The notes: a model not told the origin generated them from the letters alone. 64,000 nt of DNA from Prosopocoilus inquinatus (GCA_036172665.1 CM069879.1:22421924-22485923), one strand, 5' to 3'; shown: positions 21,346-34,254, numbered from the stretch's first letter. Numbers and translations: made by a program.

Positions 21346-23509
21346 GTACCCCACGATATAGAGAACACTGGTACGCTCACTCGCCGCCATTTTTAGTTTA
21401 AAATTTTGAGCAAGTTGAGTAGTTTGTAAAAATTCGCTAGATGGCAGAACCGTATCGCGGACTGTCATTTTTATCAAATTCCGCAACCGGTTCTTCTGAG
21501 GCTCTTGTGGTAAACACAAAACACATGGGCAGAGATAAACGGAGGTCAGTACGCAACAACTGGTTTGAGGTTAAATACTGCATTTTAAATTTTAACTATG
21601 AATTTAAAGCGAAGTTGTCAGGCGTAGAAATTTTAATTTAAAGAGGGTACGTATTGGCGAATAATTTGATTCGTTTCCTAATTTAGTTACATTGCAGTCA
21701 AAATAGAAAGACTTCTTAGAGTTAATTTGTATTGAAGCAAGGAGATTTTAACATAAACATGAACTCATCGTAAGATTGGTATCTAACCTAGAATATCCAC
21801 CAATCCATCTGGCATTAAACCCCCCTGGTACTGATTAAAATGTACTCAATATAACGAGTGGATATAAACTCACAAAAGTACCTATCTAGTAACATCAGTT
21901 CTGCATGCACCAAAAGTGCATAAAGTTAAAACACCTAAACGTTACTGCAGCTTGTTTCCTTCAAGTTTGATGACCTTGCAAATTAATTCCATCGAAGCTG
22001 AAAATATCAAGTGTTATGTGAGAGGCTCATAACCTTCTTTATATTATTTCTAATTTAATAAACATATTGTTTAATTTGATTACATCCCTTATTCCAAGAT
22101 TACCGTAAGAGTAGCACTTGTCTTCATTTGCATCACAAGTTTAAAAAAACTGATGATGATGACCAACGTAATGAAAGTTTATCTACGTTTCACTCTGGCT
22201 CTTTCAGAAAATAAAATGATTTATTAATCTCGAAGAAATTGTCAAAGAACAGTGAAGTAAATAGCATCTTCGATTCATTTGCACTGGTTGCAGTCAGAGT
22301 ATTTGCATCTTGTAATAACACAAGATGAAGATACTCGTTGTGCGATCAGTGCCAGTGAATCAAAAAAATTAGTAGATATTTAAAGCATCATTAAATTTTC
22401 AGTTAACCAGAATAAACTGCTGTCAAACCGCTCAGTAAATTTGGGTTACAGATGTAGACTTACGATACATACCATTAATTATGAAATATTGTTAATTATA
22501 GATTTTAGAAAGGGTTCAAGAATGAACCAAAATGCAGGTATCACAATATTGAAGCAACATTTTGTGTGCTTGATACATTTTCAAGAAGAATTTGTAAAAA
22601 ATCATTATTGTCAGTGGAAATGAAATCATTCGAAGAACACTGACAGATGATGCTATTCCTCAACTAAATGTATGCTCCTACTAATGCTAATCTCACATCT
22701 GGCCTTTCTTCCACCACTACCAAACAGATACAAGAAATAAATAATACCAATAGCCTCTGAAAGGTTTGTAAAAATCACAGCAAAATGTACTTGCTCGTTA
22801 CATTAGTAAATATCTTTCTACATCTGTTTGATTGCTTGCTAAATTTGACAGTCGCCATTTATTCTTTATTTCTAACCAAAGTTTCCCGTTAATACACACG
22901 TAAATACTGAATATACGTCGCCTACAACCGTGCCAACAACACGTAATATAACCTACAGAAGTACATTAATGACGTTTAGTGACAGTCCTTCATACATTGG
23001 TCACAGAATCATTGGTGTCATCTAGCGGTAAAATTTAAATCACGTAACTAGGCACTACTTTTGACTTCCTCGTTTTATATGGGGAAGATAGGGAAGTGCG
23101 CGTACCAGTGTTCTGTATATCGTGATGTACCCTTATATTATTATTTTCAACAGATTGGCGACCTTGCTTGCAAAAAATCTGCTAACCCCGTGTTGGAATT
23201 TTTGTTATCCACAGTTGGCTACAAGCTAACCTCAAAATCAATATTTGACGTATTTGACATTCCCTAACGTTTATGGTTATGAAATTAAAGAAAGAAGATG
23301 GAAATTTTGCAATCTTAAAGCGAAGTAAAAATAACTTACGCTCATTTGAACCAAAGTAAAATATTATTGCGGAATATGAAGCTTCCTATGCGAAACCCCA
23401 AGCCCCACATCTGCAAACTTCTTTAAATGGAACGGCACACTTATGTAACTTACAATTCGCTTCCTTTCTGACGATGTAATTTCACCCTAACTTACTTTAC
23501 CAAATTAAT
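21346..23509. other. Gene-free stretch before the zinc-finger gene
   Basis: No credible exon. An imperfect palindrome at about 22272-22361 (arms GATTCATTTGCACTGG and its approximate complement) suggests another foldback element. The last 200 bases probably hold the promoter of the zinc-finger gene. Confidence 0.4.
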
Positions 23510-25308
23510 ATGATGAAGACAGAAGGAAGCAACCCCCCAAACGTCATATGGGCCACAAGTGTAGAATTACCCCAGCTCACCCACGATGTAAGAATCGATT
23601 TCACTTTAGCAAAGCACATTCTGTTCACGTAAATTTGCGCTTTTAGGAATGTCTACCGGTCATCGGCAATTGCCAGATTTCATCCCTCCTCTCCAACCTT
23701 GACGCTTCTGAGAAGAACCTTCAAAATTGCCTGGAAATCCCCCAGAGCATGGAATTAATTGTCCTACAAAATAGAGATTATAAGCTTCCATCGCCACAAG
23801 CAAAGAGCATCGTCATTAACGCCCCACTTAACACAGAAACTCACACTGACAATATTTCCAAAAAAAAAGTAAACACAAAGGACACTTCCAGTGATGTGAC
23901 GTATTTCTTTTGCGATCTCTGCCCGTTTCTGAGTGTGAGAGAAGATAGACTCACCGAACATATACTTAACGTCCACAAAAATGGTAACACGTTGAAGCTA
24001 ACAAAATTGAAATGCCCCGCGTGTGCGAACATTTTTTTCCATCGAGTATCATTACGATCACACCTGATTTACGATCACATGGTCAGCAATTCCGACTTGA
24101 GTAAAATAATGCAGTTACCGGCACATTCCAAGAAGAAATCTGCTGAAAAAAACACCACGGTGCTTAAGACATTAAGCGAGGCAGACGACTTTGTGAATTG
24201 CAAGAAAGAGTTCGATTTGAAATTAAACCAGTTAACGAGTGAGAAAATTTTAGATAACGAGGTTCAAGATTCACCTGAATTGGATGGCATTGCGAGCGGC
24301 GCTCTGCCGGAGGTGAATTCAGAACAGGGAAATGTTAAAGACCTGTCGGCCCCGGTGAATTTACCAACGGTGGATATTTCATGCGATAATGCTGAGAAAA
24401 TGTTCAATAGTTACATAAAGAAGCAAAATACGCTGTCGAAATTCCTGGACACCAAAAAGCAACATAAGTGCAGCGTTGTAGCGTGCAAGGTGCGATTGCA
24501 GAGCCTGGACAAAATCAACTATCACGTAAAGTGTCACGATGAGTCGGGTTTTAGTTGCCCCGAATGCGGAGAGTTTTTTTTATTTTGGAAGCCACTTTTG
24601 GGCCACCTGTGGCGTTCACATAAGATCGATATGGAGTTGTACTCGTGCGATAAATGCGATTATAAAACCTTCAGCCTGGGGAAGTTGAATAATATCCACA
24701 AGTTAATACACGGGGACATCAAGTCATTTGCATGCGACCTGTGCCCCAAGGCTTTTAAGAATTCGAAGCAACTGAGAAATCATAAAACTGCACATAAAGA
24801 GAAGAGTGGCAACACTGTTTATTACTGTGATATTTGCACAAAAGCGTTTTCGGTTAAGAGACAGTTGCGAATACACACTGACGGGGTGCACAAGAAGCTC
24901 AAGCCGTACTTGTGCAATTTCTGTGGGTACAAAGGAGCTTCTAGAAGTGCGCTGAGGATGCACGTACGCCAACACACTGGTAAACTACCACAATCAATTA
25001 TTAAATGAAATCTGTTCTTTTTTTTTGTAGGTGAAAAACCATTTGCATGCGATACATGTTCATATACTACAGCCGATCATAACTCTTTGCGCAGGCATAA
25101 GTTACGACATACGGGAGAAAAGCCATACAAATGTATGCAGTGCAATTACGCATGCATCCAAAGCAGCACCTACAAAGTACACTTAAAAACCAAACATCCC
25201 GAGCTAGAAAAGGATTTATTGTTTTCATGTCCGGATTGCACCTTCAAATCTATAAACAAAGACATGTTTAACGCACACTTCACAACTGTGCATAAACAAA
25301 AGTTATAA
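23510..25308 (+). CDS. C2H2 zinc-finger protein, 11 fingers (562 aa, 3 exons)
   Basis: Likely sequence-specific DNA-binding nuclear protein. Exons 23510-23587, 23647-24979 and 25031-25308 sum to 563 codons including the stop. Exon 3 was confirmed by the linker restored at the last junction (HTG then EKPFAC). The first exon (26 residues, starting at tandem ATGs) is the weakest part but is in phase with a clean donor and acceptor. Eleven C2H2 fingers run from residue about 115 to the C-terminus, beginning CDLCPFLSVREDRL and ending CPDCTFKSINKDMF. Fingers 2 and 3 are separated by about 110 acidic, finger-free residues. Only two HTGEKP-type linkers (TGEKPF, TGEKPY) are canonical. No ZAD or BTB domain is seen. 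The ortholog is not identified. Confidence 0.88.
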
Positions 25309-25567
25309 TCACTCCTTTCGTAAAAAAAAAATTAGGCTTCTCAAATATATAATTTATTAATAGTTGTTTGATTTTGCAAATGAAATCAAAGTCTTCAGTT
25401 GTGAAGTGAGCGTTACATTTATCTTTATTTAAACACAAAGCAACTTTAACCCCCCCATTCCTATCCCATTAAATATTTAAATAATAAACACAAGATATAA
25501 TCTCGTATTCTTTTTATAAAATTTAAACATTTCAAATATATAATTTACTAACTGTTTAGAAGCGCTT

Positions 25568-26221
25568 TTAGTTTTCCCTTGTGTACAAGGCAATAAAATC
25601 CTTAGTTTTTTTAACTTCCTGGCAATCGAGGAGCTTCCACCTTGTGTTTCCAAAACTCGGAGTAAATGGCTCTGGGTCTGTGTGTGTGCCCCTACCCTCA
25701 CCAGGTCCAATTATGATAATTAAACTACCGGAGTAAGAATCCACGTATTGTATAAAAGCTGACCCATCATTGAAATAACAGAACAGTAAAGCGTATTGAG
25801 GATGTAATAAATTGTTTAAACCACACATGGGGGAGTATTCTAAGTTGATGAATGGGGGTATGCAGTATCTGCTAGTCCACCACTCTTTATTCACCTCGTA
25901 TCCAATCACTTTCAGTTCTAGGAAACAACACAATTGTACAATAAAATATTTAAGGAGAAAGTATATTAAATGTGGTTACTCACTCGTATACTCCTGAAAT
26001 ATCCACTCTAACAATCCACAACCGCATCCAACAGAAATAATCCCCCGCAAGTTATGGGCTTTGACTTGAGCTTCTATAAACTTGAAGTTTTCGAGGCTTG
26101 GCCAAACCCACAGAACTTTTCTTGCCGTCTCATTCTGCGAGAGCTCGTTTAAGTGGAGGATGGCCCTCCAGTCATTCTCCTTGTACAAAGAGAGAACCGT
26201 CTCGATAAATTTATCTTCCAT
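25568..26221 (-). CDS. SAM-methyltransferase-like conserved protein (195 aa, 2 exons)
   Basis: Exons 26221-25984 and 25917-25568 join in phase (EYT then KLKVIGYEVN) to 195 residues. ISVGCGCGLLEW (residues about 64-75) resembles motif I of class I S-adenosylmethionine-dependent methyltransferases. GYEVN in exon 2 fits the acidic post-motif strand, and SLIIIIGPGEGRGTHTDP resembles a later strand. The fold is short and catalytic residues cannot be assigned, so this may be a small or degenerate methyltransferase. Substrate unknown. It lies tail-to-tail with the zinc-finger gene, 259 bases apart. Confidence 0.72.
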
Positions 26222-26484
26222 TCCAGAAGTTATACAGACGCAAATACGTATACATACAAAGTTTGGGTTTTATTTTTAGTCATTTTTTTATTATGTAATT
26301 CCAAAGTATGGTTCTAATTATAGTATTACGTCAAGGTGAAATTTTTAGTTGGAACTATAAATACCTACACAGATTAAAGCCATACACGTGGTGTTACATA
26401 ACATTCTTTATTTATATTCCTTACATAACTTAAGGCTTTTTTTTAACTTAACAAGTTATAATAGAATCGTTTTTTTTTTTTTTT

Positions 26485-28084
26485 CTAATAGCACATAGGA
26501 ACGTTTAGGTTTGGTTTCTTGATCTTTTGTATGCTGTTCTTCAGTTGTTGAAGTTCACTTTGTAACGAGGTGTACTCGGACTGTAAGCTCTTGATTTTTC
26601 TCTGCTGAGAGTCGAGAGTTCTTTGAATTATACTCCAAGCAACTCTGGCCGTGGTAGGGTTCTTTAAAGTCTCCAGAGAACAATCGTTAATTCTTACGAG
26701 TTTGGATTGTCTAAAAATGTAAAATCTTTGCTTTTTTTAAATTAAGAAAAATAAAAGAACTCACTGGTGTGGATTCTGTGGAACTTTGCTTGAAGAACTC
26801 ACATCTGCTTGAATGTTCTTATCTTCCTCTTGTATTTCTTCTTCTTCTTCTTCCTCGTCATCTTCCATTTCCGCTTCATTATCCAAGGCAGGCCCACTTT
26901 AAAGCACAATTTCAAAACAACCTGTATTCTCATCTAATGATTAAAGTTAATTATCTCTAAGTTGTAATTAAAATAAAGAAGAAAAGATATAGCTTTATGT
27001 TAATTTAGTGTGTAAGAAAGTTACAGGTTTATTTCTCATGCAACGTTCGTGAGTCACTCTCTTATTCATGAATTTGGCGTAAAGCTGTATCGTTTCTTGT
27101 TTATTTTAATCACGACTTTAGTTAGAGACGATTTTCATCATGAGATGAAAACACGGGTCATTATATTTACCATTTATGTCGTTATTACCTCTCAAATAAT
27201 TCATCAGGTTTTTTGGTGTAAGAATGAATTTCGGTCAGTTCTTTTATTGCGATACTGTAAGAGTAGAAGACATTATTTTCTTTGGTGCTTACCATACTTA
27301 CAATATTTTTTTAAATAAACAAATATTACCTCTTACTCTCAGAGTCATTTTCGCAACTCTGGACGTTACCCTCGCTTCTCTGAGAATCATTTTCCTTTTT
27401 CTTCCGCTTTAAAAATGGAGATGTGATTGCGTCAGGTGAATTTATGACAGTGCTACAAGCACAGAAAATGTCAGGTCAACAAGTTGTTTAATTTTGAGTA
27501 GCTAATTCTCACCAAGTATTTCCTATGCCATATAATATCGGTGGAGATAAATTATCATGATCGCTCAAATTTTCTAAATTCAGCAAGCCACCTGAATTTA
27601 GGAATTCCCTAAAATAATGCCATGTGTAAAATTAAATGTGACTGAGACTAAAGCTCTGAAGGTAGGTACTTGTTTACTAGTATATAGTGCGGAATGTAAA
27701 AAGAATATTTGTTTCGTGCTGCCTTTAGGTTTTTTTCTTTGGGTTGTGGTCTTTGGGGCTCTGCGTCGCTTTTAATCTTTGTGCCATTAAATATCGACGG
27801 GATTACTCCACCTCTGAGCGTCTTCTTTCCAAAACGGTAGGTGAAGTCTGTTTCTTCGAAGTGTTTGCTGCAGATAAGGGATGTCGACGTCGGTTTATAT
27901 TCCGGCCTATCTATCGTCATCAACCACTTCTGCTTTAGCTGGTTATCTTTCGGAAACCTAGAAAAGTAGGAAGGAAAGGTTGAGTTGTTCAGTTCTTACT
28001 AAAAGATAGGGTAACTCACTGATGGTAGATGACTTCTTCATCGTTATCCTGATTACAATTTGGTACTTGACAATATTTCGGCAT
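26485..28084 (-). CDS. THAP-domain coiled-coil protein (309 aa, 6 exons)
   Basis: Probable DNA-binding regulator. Exons 28084-28020, 27957-27670, 27608-27513, 27452-27330, 26896-26765 and 26710-26485 total 930 bases in a continuous frame. The N-terminal THAP finger reads MPKYCQVPNCNQ ... HQFPKDNQLKQKW ... SLICSKHFEETDF ... GGVIPSIF, with the C2CH zinc ligands and the AVPTIF-like end box. A basic/acidic middle (KRKKKENDS; then seven consecutive E) precedes a C-terminal coiled coil (SLQSEYTSLQSELQQLKN) like those of several THAP proteins that dimerise. No transposase domain is attached, unlike the P-type genes at the left end of the window. The exon 2 donor (CAA/gtacct) is weaker than the others. 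Confidence 0.85.
27040..27160 (+). repeat. Decayed MITE half copy in a THAP-gene intron
   Basis: Matches 12400-12519 (AAAGCTGTATCGTTT, ACGACTTTAGTTAGAGACGA, GAGATGA) at moderate identity. It lies within the intron 26897-27329. Confidence 0.7.
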
Positions 28085-28089
28085 ACTTA

Positions 28090-31000
28090 GTAAAACGCTT
28101 TGCAACAACAAATTTAGAAAAAGTTGTTATTAAACAGGGATTCTAACCTCACTTTTCTATTCATTTTATTTCTTTATGTTGAAATGACACAATTATTACA
28201 CTACTTATTAATTACTATCATTATTTTTCTTTAAATATTTAAAAAAATGAATTCCCACGTATGATCTAACCCATCTAACTTGTCATATGTGTACCCAACC
28301 ACAAAAAATTAAATATTTCAAACTTCCGGTAAGTAGTGCTGCCAACCATTTCAATTTCCCTCCAAGTTAACTTTATTTAAAATGTGTGATAGAAGATAGA
28401 ATTGCGATTAAGATGATTAGTCGCCAACCGTTCCGCATTTTGCGGTATGCAGGGTTGTTCTTGCCTGTACATTTGTACTGAAATCAGTACAATGAACAAT
28501 GTTTCAGAACATCAGTACATTTAATAGAGTTTTCATTTTGGACGAACTATCGCTAGACAATTATTTTGTACGTTCATTTCAAAAACTTACTCATTTTGTA
28601 CAGATTTTAAGCTATAAAGCTTTCGGTTAAACTTAAAAGTTTACCATTCTGCTATTCACTACACGACAGTATAGACATCAATGAGTAGGGACAGCTTATG
28701 TCGGCGCCTTTAAAGGTCATACTACAATTTTCCGAACCTATGTTAGCGGGCAGTCATTCTAATGCTACCAAATGTCGCTACTTGAAAAACTTATTTATTT
28801 CGTAAGATATACTTCTTATTTTAAAAAACAAAAGCTTATTTTATTAGAAAAATTACAAGTGAGCTCGCAATAGTCGAAACATGATGAAATTCGATAAGAT
28901 AATCTAATGGTTACTTATCCACCAAAACAGCTTCGCGCTCGTTTGGGTGCAAAATTGCGTAACAGGAAAACAGCTATATAAACCTGTAAAGTACCTGCAA
29001 AGAATTAAATAATTTCAAGAAAAGGTTATTTCTCGTTCGGTTTGCGCGGGAAATTTAAATTTTGACCTAATTAATAATCTAAGTGCCACACAATTTTATG
29101 AGGTTTTAAGTTTACTCTACTTTTAAAAAATAGATTACTGTTTCTATGGGAAACAAATTACAATTCTGAATTTTGCGTAGAAACATTTAAATTTCCCGCG
29201 TCAGCACAAATTGGAGTGAAATTAGTACAATTGGTATTGGTAATTAGTACAAAACAGAAATTCTCAAGAGTATCATTGGCGGTATGTCCCGGATTCAAAG
29301 CCTTTGTATCGCATCGAAATTATTTCTTGCAATTGTCTACTTTTTTCTGTGTAATTGGTAAACGCAAATCGGAATATTTGCGAAATATTCTTTTATTCGT
29401 CCCACAACACTAACTACGACTCATCTATGACTCGGCTAGTACCTTGGATTATGTAAGAGAGATGGCGAATAAGCGAGGCACATCTGATACTAAAAGAGTT
29501 CGTATCAAGGACTTCTTTTTACCAGCGCCGGCTCGTGCATAACATACTTAGGTAGGCGGCAGACATACTTACAGAGCGCTTGCTCTGTCTAACACATATG
29601 AATGTGGAACAAACAATACACGACGCACAACGATCACCTACCTAAATATGTTACGCAGAACTGTCGCTGCTTTTTACCTGTGAAATGTTATTCTGGGCTC
29701 TTTCTTCTCCGGCCGGCTTTGCTGCACATTGCACATTGTTTCTATAAACTGTCAGGATCTGTTTCATTCACTTTTATAACAAAAACACCGAAATTCACGC
29801 GTTTGTGCAATGCTAAGTCCTTGATTTGGTCTTTACTGGTAACAGCGGTCATTCATGCGTTAGATACGGCGTAAGTTATCCTCTCTCTTATCTTAACCTA
29901 AGGCTAGTACGTTATTGTGTTGTAAATCTAACCTAAATTCTTAATAGTTTTTCTTCCGATTTTTCAACGACGATGTCCTAATTTGCAAAACTTCGTTCCG
30001 TCGTTGTTATTGGTTCATTTTAAATATTTTTCGGAACCGCAAAGAAATTTGCAGCGCTGCACCAATAAATTGACGACGGAAAGCCTAATTAAATCTAAAC
30101 ACGTGTAACTTGAAATGTACCTTTGCCACGACATTGGAATCTTGAAATGTACCTCAACCACAGTATGTGCCATACTAATGGCGTTATTTGTTACTATTTT
30201 CAGAAAAGTGAAGTAAAGTTTCTAGGCGACCAGTATTGTTTGAATACTCAGGCTCTGGGAGTACAGTCTAGAGTCGCCGATGCATAGTATTGAGTTTTAA
30301 TGGTTGGTGAGTACGTTATTGCGTTAAAAATCTACTTTTTTTAATCAAAATTTTTAAAAACCACGAGTTTTTGGACACGTTCCGATTTTCCAAGAACAAT
30401 GTTCCGATTTACGAAACTTAGAAGCTGGAAACCCTCAATCTGTAGTAAAAACGAGTATGTACAACGACGCTCACCATAAATGATACCATTTGACAGTTTC
30501 GTAACCCTTATGCTGAATGTTCTTAAGGGTGTGGTTCGCATGCAGGAATATCATTTAAGTTGAGCGTCTTAGTACAATGACATTCGCCATAAATGATACT
30601 ATTTGACAGTTTTGTAGCTCTCATGCTGAATGTTCTTAGGGGTGTAGTTCGCATGCAGGAGTATCATGTCAGTTGAGCATCGACAGCGTGGAATGCACTT
30701 TGTAATGATACCGAAAATGTTCAGGGGGAGGGCTCAAAATTGGATCGCACCTCCTTCTATAATAATATTTACTTTATCTTCTTCTTTGCAATTTGCTTTA
30801 TGATATATTTTATAGGAAAGCAGGAATTTACGTTTAAAAATAATTGCATTGAAATTCCTATGGTGCGTAATCAAAGTGGACACCCGGTATATTAATTTAT
30901 CATTCGTAATTCTAAAACTAGTGGCTCAGGAGTTCACTCCCATCATAGTTCAACATCAGTTTTCAATATTCTAAAATTACATCACATCTTTTTTGGTTTT

Positions 31001-31335
31001 AATTACTACTCAGTTGTATAACAAATACTTCATATATTTTTGAGCTGTTTTCACAAAGTTATAAATATTTGCATTAAATATTAAAATGTAGCAAAAAAAA
31101 TTATCTTACACGTAACAAAAATAAACATCAGACTGGAATAAAAAAATATTTTAAAATGCAGGCGTATGTACGTCATGTATGTAGTTACTAATGATTTTCG
31201 ATGAGACTTGTTCGCACGATTTTTTTACAATCCTGCCCGCTTACTTAACACTTTTAACAAATTTCTGGAAGCTAAATTTTTAAGTCTTAAACAAAAAACG
31301 CACACTTTCAATTTATTATTAGGATTATAACTTAA
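28090..31335. other. Gene-free interval between THAP gene and ZnT7
   Basis: About 28470-29080 carries a decayed inverted copy of the hAT-like family seen at 33252-33712 (AAGAAAAGGTTATTTCTC..TTTGCGCGGGAAATTTAAA), interrupted in the middle. About 29535-29656 has a 20-bp inverted pair (CATACTTAGGTAGG / CCTACCTAAATATG). 30459-30685 has a 113-bp tandem repeat. No exon recognised. Short open frames at 29216 and 29602 look fortuitous. Confidence 0.5.
30459..30685 (+). repeat. Two tandem 113-bp repeats
   Basis: CCATAAATGATAC occurs at 30474 and (one change) 30587, each followed by TTTGACAGTTT and later GTTCGCATGCAGGA. A third, single copy lies at about 3921-4022. Confidence 0.75.
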
Positions 31336-32610
31336 TCACATCGGCGTGTAATCTAACTGTACATATAACTGTCTGACACCAGCAGCAGCGAAAATCATTT
31401 GCGTGTGCGATACTACATATTTAGGATCGACGTTCTTTGATACTTCTAATTTTAGGGCGCCTATATAAACGTCACTGCACAGAGTCCAGAAGTGAGGCTC
31501 TTGCACCGAGTACACTCCGGGAAGCCCCACGACCTTCTGGTAACACTGAGGCAAGACATTATCCAATACGTATGGCTGACGCTGCATTAAGATAACCACA
31601 GAGTCCTTTATTAACGTCAGTACACTCAAAATGATCAGCAGAGCGATGAAAATCGAGCAGATTGGGTCCGCGATCATCCATCCAAACATCTGCATTAAAA
31701 CGGCTGAAATAATGACACCAACACTCCCGAGGGTATCCGCCAATATATGCAGGAATACACCCTTCATTATTTGTGAGTTACTTCCAGAGAGATCGTCCTC
31801 GTGTGAATGACCATGGGAGTTATGCGTGTGCCCATGAGACCCATGAGAGTGACTGTGACCATGCGATGATCCACCATGTGAATGACCGTGTTGGAATGCG
31901 TAAATACCTACTAAATTCACTAGCAAACCCAGAACTGATACCACGAAAAGTCTTTCGTGTTTCACCTGAAATTACATTTTACTTTTATCATCACACTAAT
32001 AATGGCATGTTTTCAAATAAAGCAGCGCATTCTATTTATAGGCATGTGTAGTATTCTAGTTTAAGATTTTACAGTAAATTAAATGGTCATACTTGGTAGT
32101 ATAGGACTGAATAAATAATTAAGAATAAATAATTAAAGGAAACACTTACTTCTGGAGGTTCTATAGCTCGTTCTACGGCCTCTGACATTATAAAAAATGC
32201 AATAAATAACAAAAATAAACCATTTACAAATCCCGCTAATACTTCAGCTCTTACATAACCATATGAATATTTATCATTGGCCTTCCACTTGGTAATTACA
32301 GATGCAGCCAATCCAGCTAAAAGGCCAGTGCAATCGAAGAACATATGAAATGAATCCGATATTAATCCTGAAGGAAAACAGTCCATAAGAAAAAAGAGGA
32401 GTGAAATGATTTAGTATAATTACCTAGACTGTTTGTCCATATCCCATACATCAATTCCACGAAAGCAAACGATAGATTTAGCAAGAGAAAAAGGAACAAA
32501 CTCCTGGAATTCCTGTCGGAAAAAATCAGCCTCATCCAGCCGTTTACTTTTTCTTTAATTCTGGAGCCGAAACCCCGGTTTAATGTGTCCTTATGCGATA
32601 GAGGAAGCAT
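31336..32610 (-). CDS. ZnT7: Zinc transporter ZnT7 (SLC30A7), 344 aa, 3 exons
   Basis: Cation-diffusion-facilitator carrier that moves zinc from cytosol into the early secretory pathway/Golgi. Exons 32610-32424, 32367-32150 and 31965-31336 join in phase. The N-terminus MLPLSHKD and the blocks NLSFAFVELMYGIW, LISDSFHMFFD and YGYVRAEVLAGFVNGLFL are ZnT7 hallmarks. The two transport-site pairs are H70/D74 (HMFFD) and H208/D212 (HILAD). A His-rich cytosolic loop lies at residues 160-193 (HGHSHG, HGHTHNSHGHSH) between TM4 and TM5. A C-terminal cytosolic domain follows. Six TM segments are visible. It is somewhat shorter than human ZnT7 (about 376 aa), mainly in the His loop and tail. Confidence 0.96.
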
Positions 32611-33227
32611 GTTTTCTTCGGAGTTATTAACAGGTTATGTACACTAACTTGACATATGGTGTCCCCAATTTTATGATTTGCTTAGGCCTTTTACGCTAAA
32701 GGCTCATTTTAAGGCATGTATCAGTGAATTATATACACTCCAAAAACTATCTTTGCGTCATCAGTACTGTGTGATGTATACGTGTACCTTACTGAATTAA
32801 TCACTGACACAACCTTAGTCTATGGAACGGAATTTTGACGATTCACGCACGGCACAGTAATTTGAAACTTAGATAATACATAAAACTTAATTAAATATTA
32901 TCTATTGCAGCCGACATCGGCTGGCATCTTGAAATATCTGCCATGATGTCAACCGTCGGCTATTTGCCCATTTGACACATGTCAATGTCAACTGCTACCA
33001 ACATCATTTTTCACACGTATTTTTTAATTCATTTCTTACTTTTATGTTTAAACTTGGATTTAAATTTCCGTCAGTGCATAAGTACGTACGCTTTAAATTA
33101 ATAAATCAAAGCTGCTTTCACAACCTAGTAATTAGTAAAGTCCCTAGATCCATCAAATATGCAAAGTAGTGCAAACTTGCCGCCATATTGATTCCCTGTT
33201 TCGCTCCAACATCAAAACATTAAGGTA
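32611..33227. other. ZnT7 5' flank
   Basis: Leader and probable promoter of ZnT7 on the minus strand, then AT-rich sequence. No exon or repeat was recognised apart from short open frames. Confidence 0.4.
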
Positions 33228-34090
33228 TTTTTTTCGCGACTAACCGGTTACTAGAGATGGGCCAGGGAATAAACCCGGTGCATTTAAATTACCCTTATGG
33301 GTGCATTCAGCAGGGTGCATACGTGAATGTACCGGGTGCATTGAAAAATTTAAATTTCCCGCGCAAATCGGAGGAGAAATAACCTTTTCTTGATATTATT
33401 TAATTTTTTGCAAGTGGTTTACAGGGTGTAGTGTTTCATAGTGTGTGGTGAATAGCTGAATAGTAAACTTTTAATTTAAGCGAAAGCTTTACAGCTTAAA
33501 ATCCGAAAGAAATGAGTAAATTTTTGAAATTAACGTTACAAAATAATTGTCTAGCAATAGTTCGTACAAAATATACTATATTTGGTGTAATTTTGAAGCA
33601 CTTTTATGTCTTATGTAAATGTAGGCAACCGGGCAATGCACCGAGTGCATTGTGGGTGCATTCCGTGATTCCACCGGTGCAAACGAATGCACCAGGTGGA
33701 ATCCCATCTCTACCGGTTACGAATAGCATGGTTAGCAGTAGTGACGTCACGGTCACGACAATACTTCACGGTTAGTAAGATTCGCCAAAACGAAACGGTT
33801 ACGGTTACAGGCTTTGCGGAGGTTGCATTTTTAAATTTGACAACAGTCCAACCATGAATTATATATTTAACTGTTACAAAAGAAGGTTGTGATTGAATCA
33901 AGTTAATGTTAGCATAAGAGAGAGACAACAACGTAACAAAGCTTTCTGACCGGGTTAGGAAAATAGTAACCGCAGTAACTTATGTGACGTCATATCAACA
34001 GTTACCGGTAACTCACGAAAATGCAGTGGTTATTTATTATTTATTATTTCGCCTAATCACACGTAGACGGTTAGTCGCAAAAAATTGATA
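33228..34090. mobile_element. TIR element hosting a nested hAT element
   Basis: Outer ends GCGACTAACCGG (about 33235) and the complementary GGTTAGTCGC (about 34071-34080) form inverted repeats extended by a T/A run. The interior has repeated GGTTACGGTTAC and TTACCGGTAAC words. The nested element 33252-33712 accounts for half its length. It ends about 165 bases before the RpS25 start codon. Confidence 0.55.
33252..33712 (+). mobile_element. hAT-like MITE (461 bp) with perfect 8-bp duplication
   Basis: The ends TAGAGATGGG and CCCATCTCTA are inverted repeats, flanked on both sides by CCGGTTAC (33244-33251, 33713-33720). Subterminal GGTGCATT repeats recur in both orientations. Relatives lie at 38869-39304, 39617-40026 and, decayed, 28470-29080. 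No coding capacity. Confidence 0.88.
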
Positions 34091-34232
34091 TATTTTTGCT
34101 TTCAGCTGTAGTTTATTTTTCCAAAATTTGACGGAAATTCAATCTCCAGCGGATTGCTCATTTTTAGTAGTTGGCAACATTGTTGTAGGGGGCGCCACTT
34201 AGATACGGCTTCATTTCCGGATTCGATTTTCC

Positions 34233-34245
34233 GGTCTTTCTTTGA
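34233..34245 (+). promoter_or_regulatory. Pyrimidine-rich TCT-type initiator of RpS25
   Basis: GTCTTTCTTT lies 10-22 bases before the start codon. Ribosomal protein genes in insects use a polypyrimidine TCT initiator and 5'TOP leader, so transcription probably starts here (inference). Confidence 0.5.
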
Positions 34246-34254
34246 CGTAACAAA

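Noticed and set aside
22149..22185. CTGATGA followed by GAAA, hammerhead-like
   Set aside because: No stem II can form between the two boxes and there is no stem I or III.
23061..23267. 68-codon frame before the zinc-finger gene
   Set aside because: No recognisable domain, lies in repeat-like sequence, no fitting splice partners.
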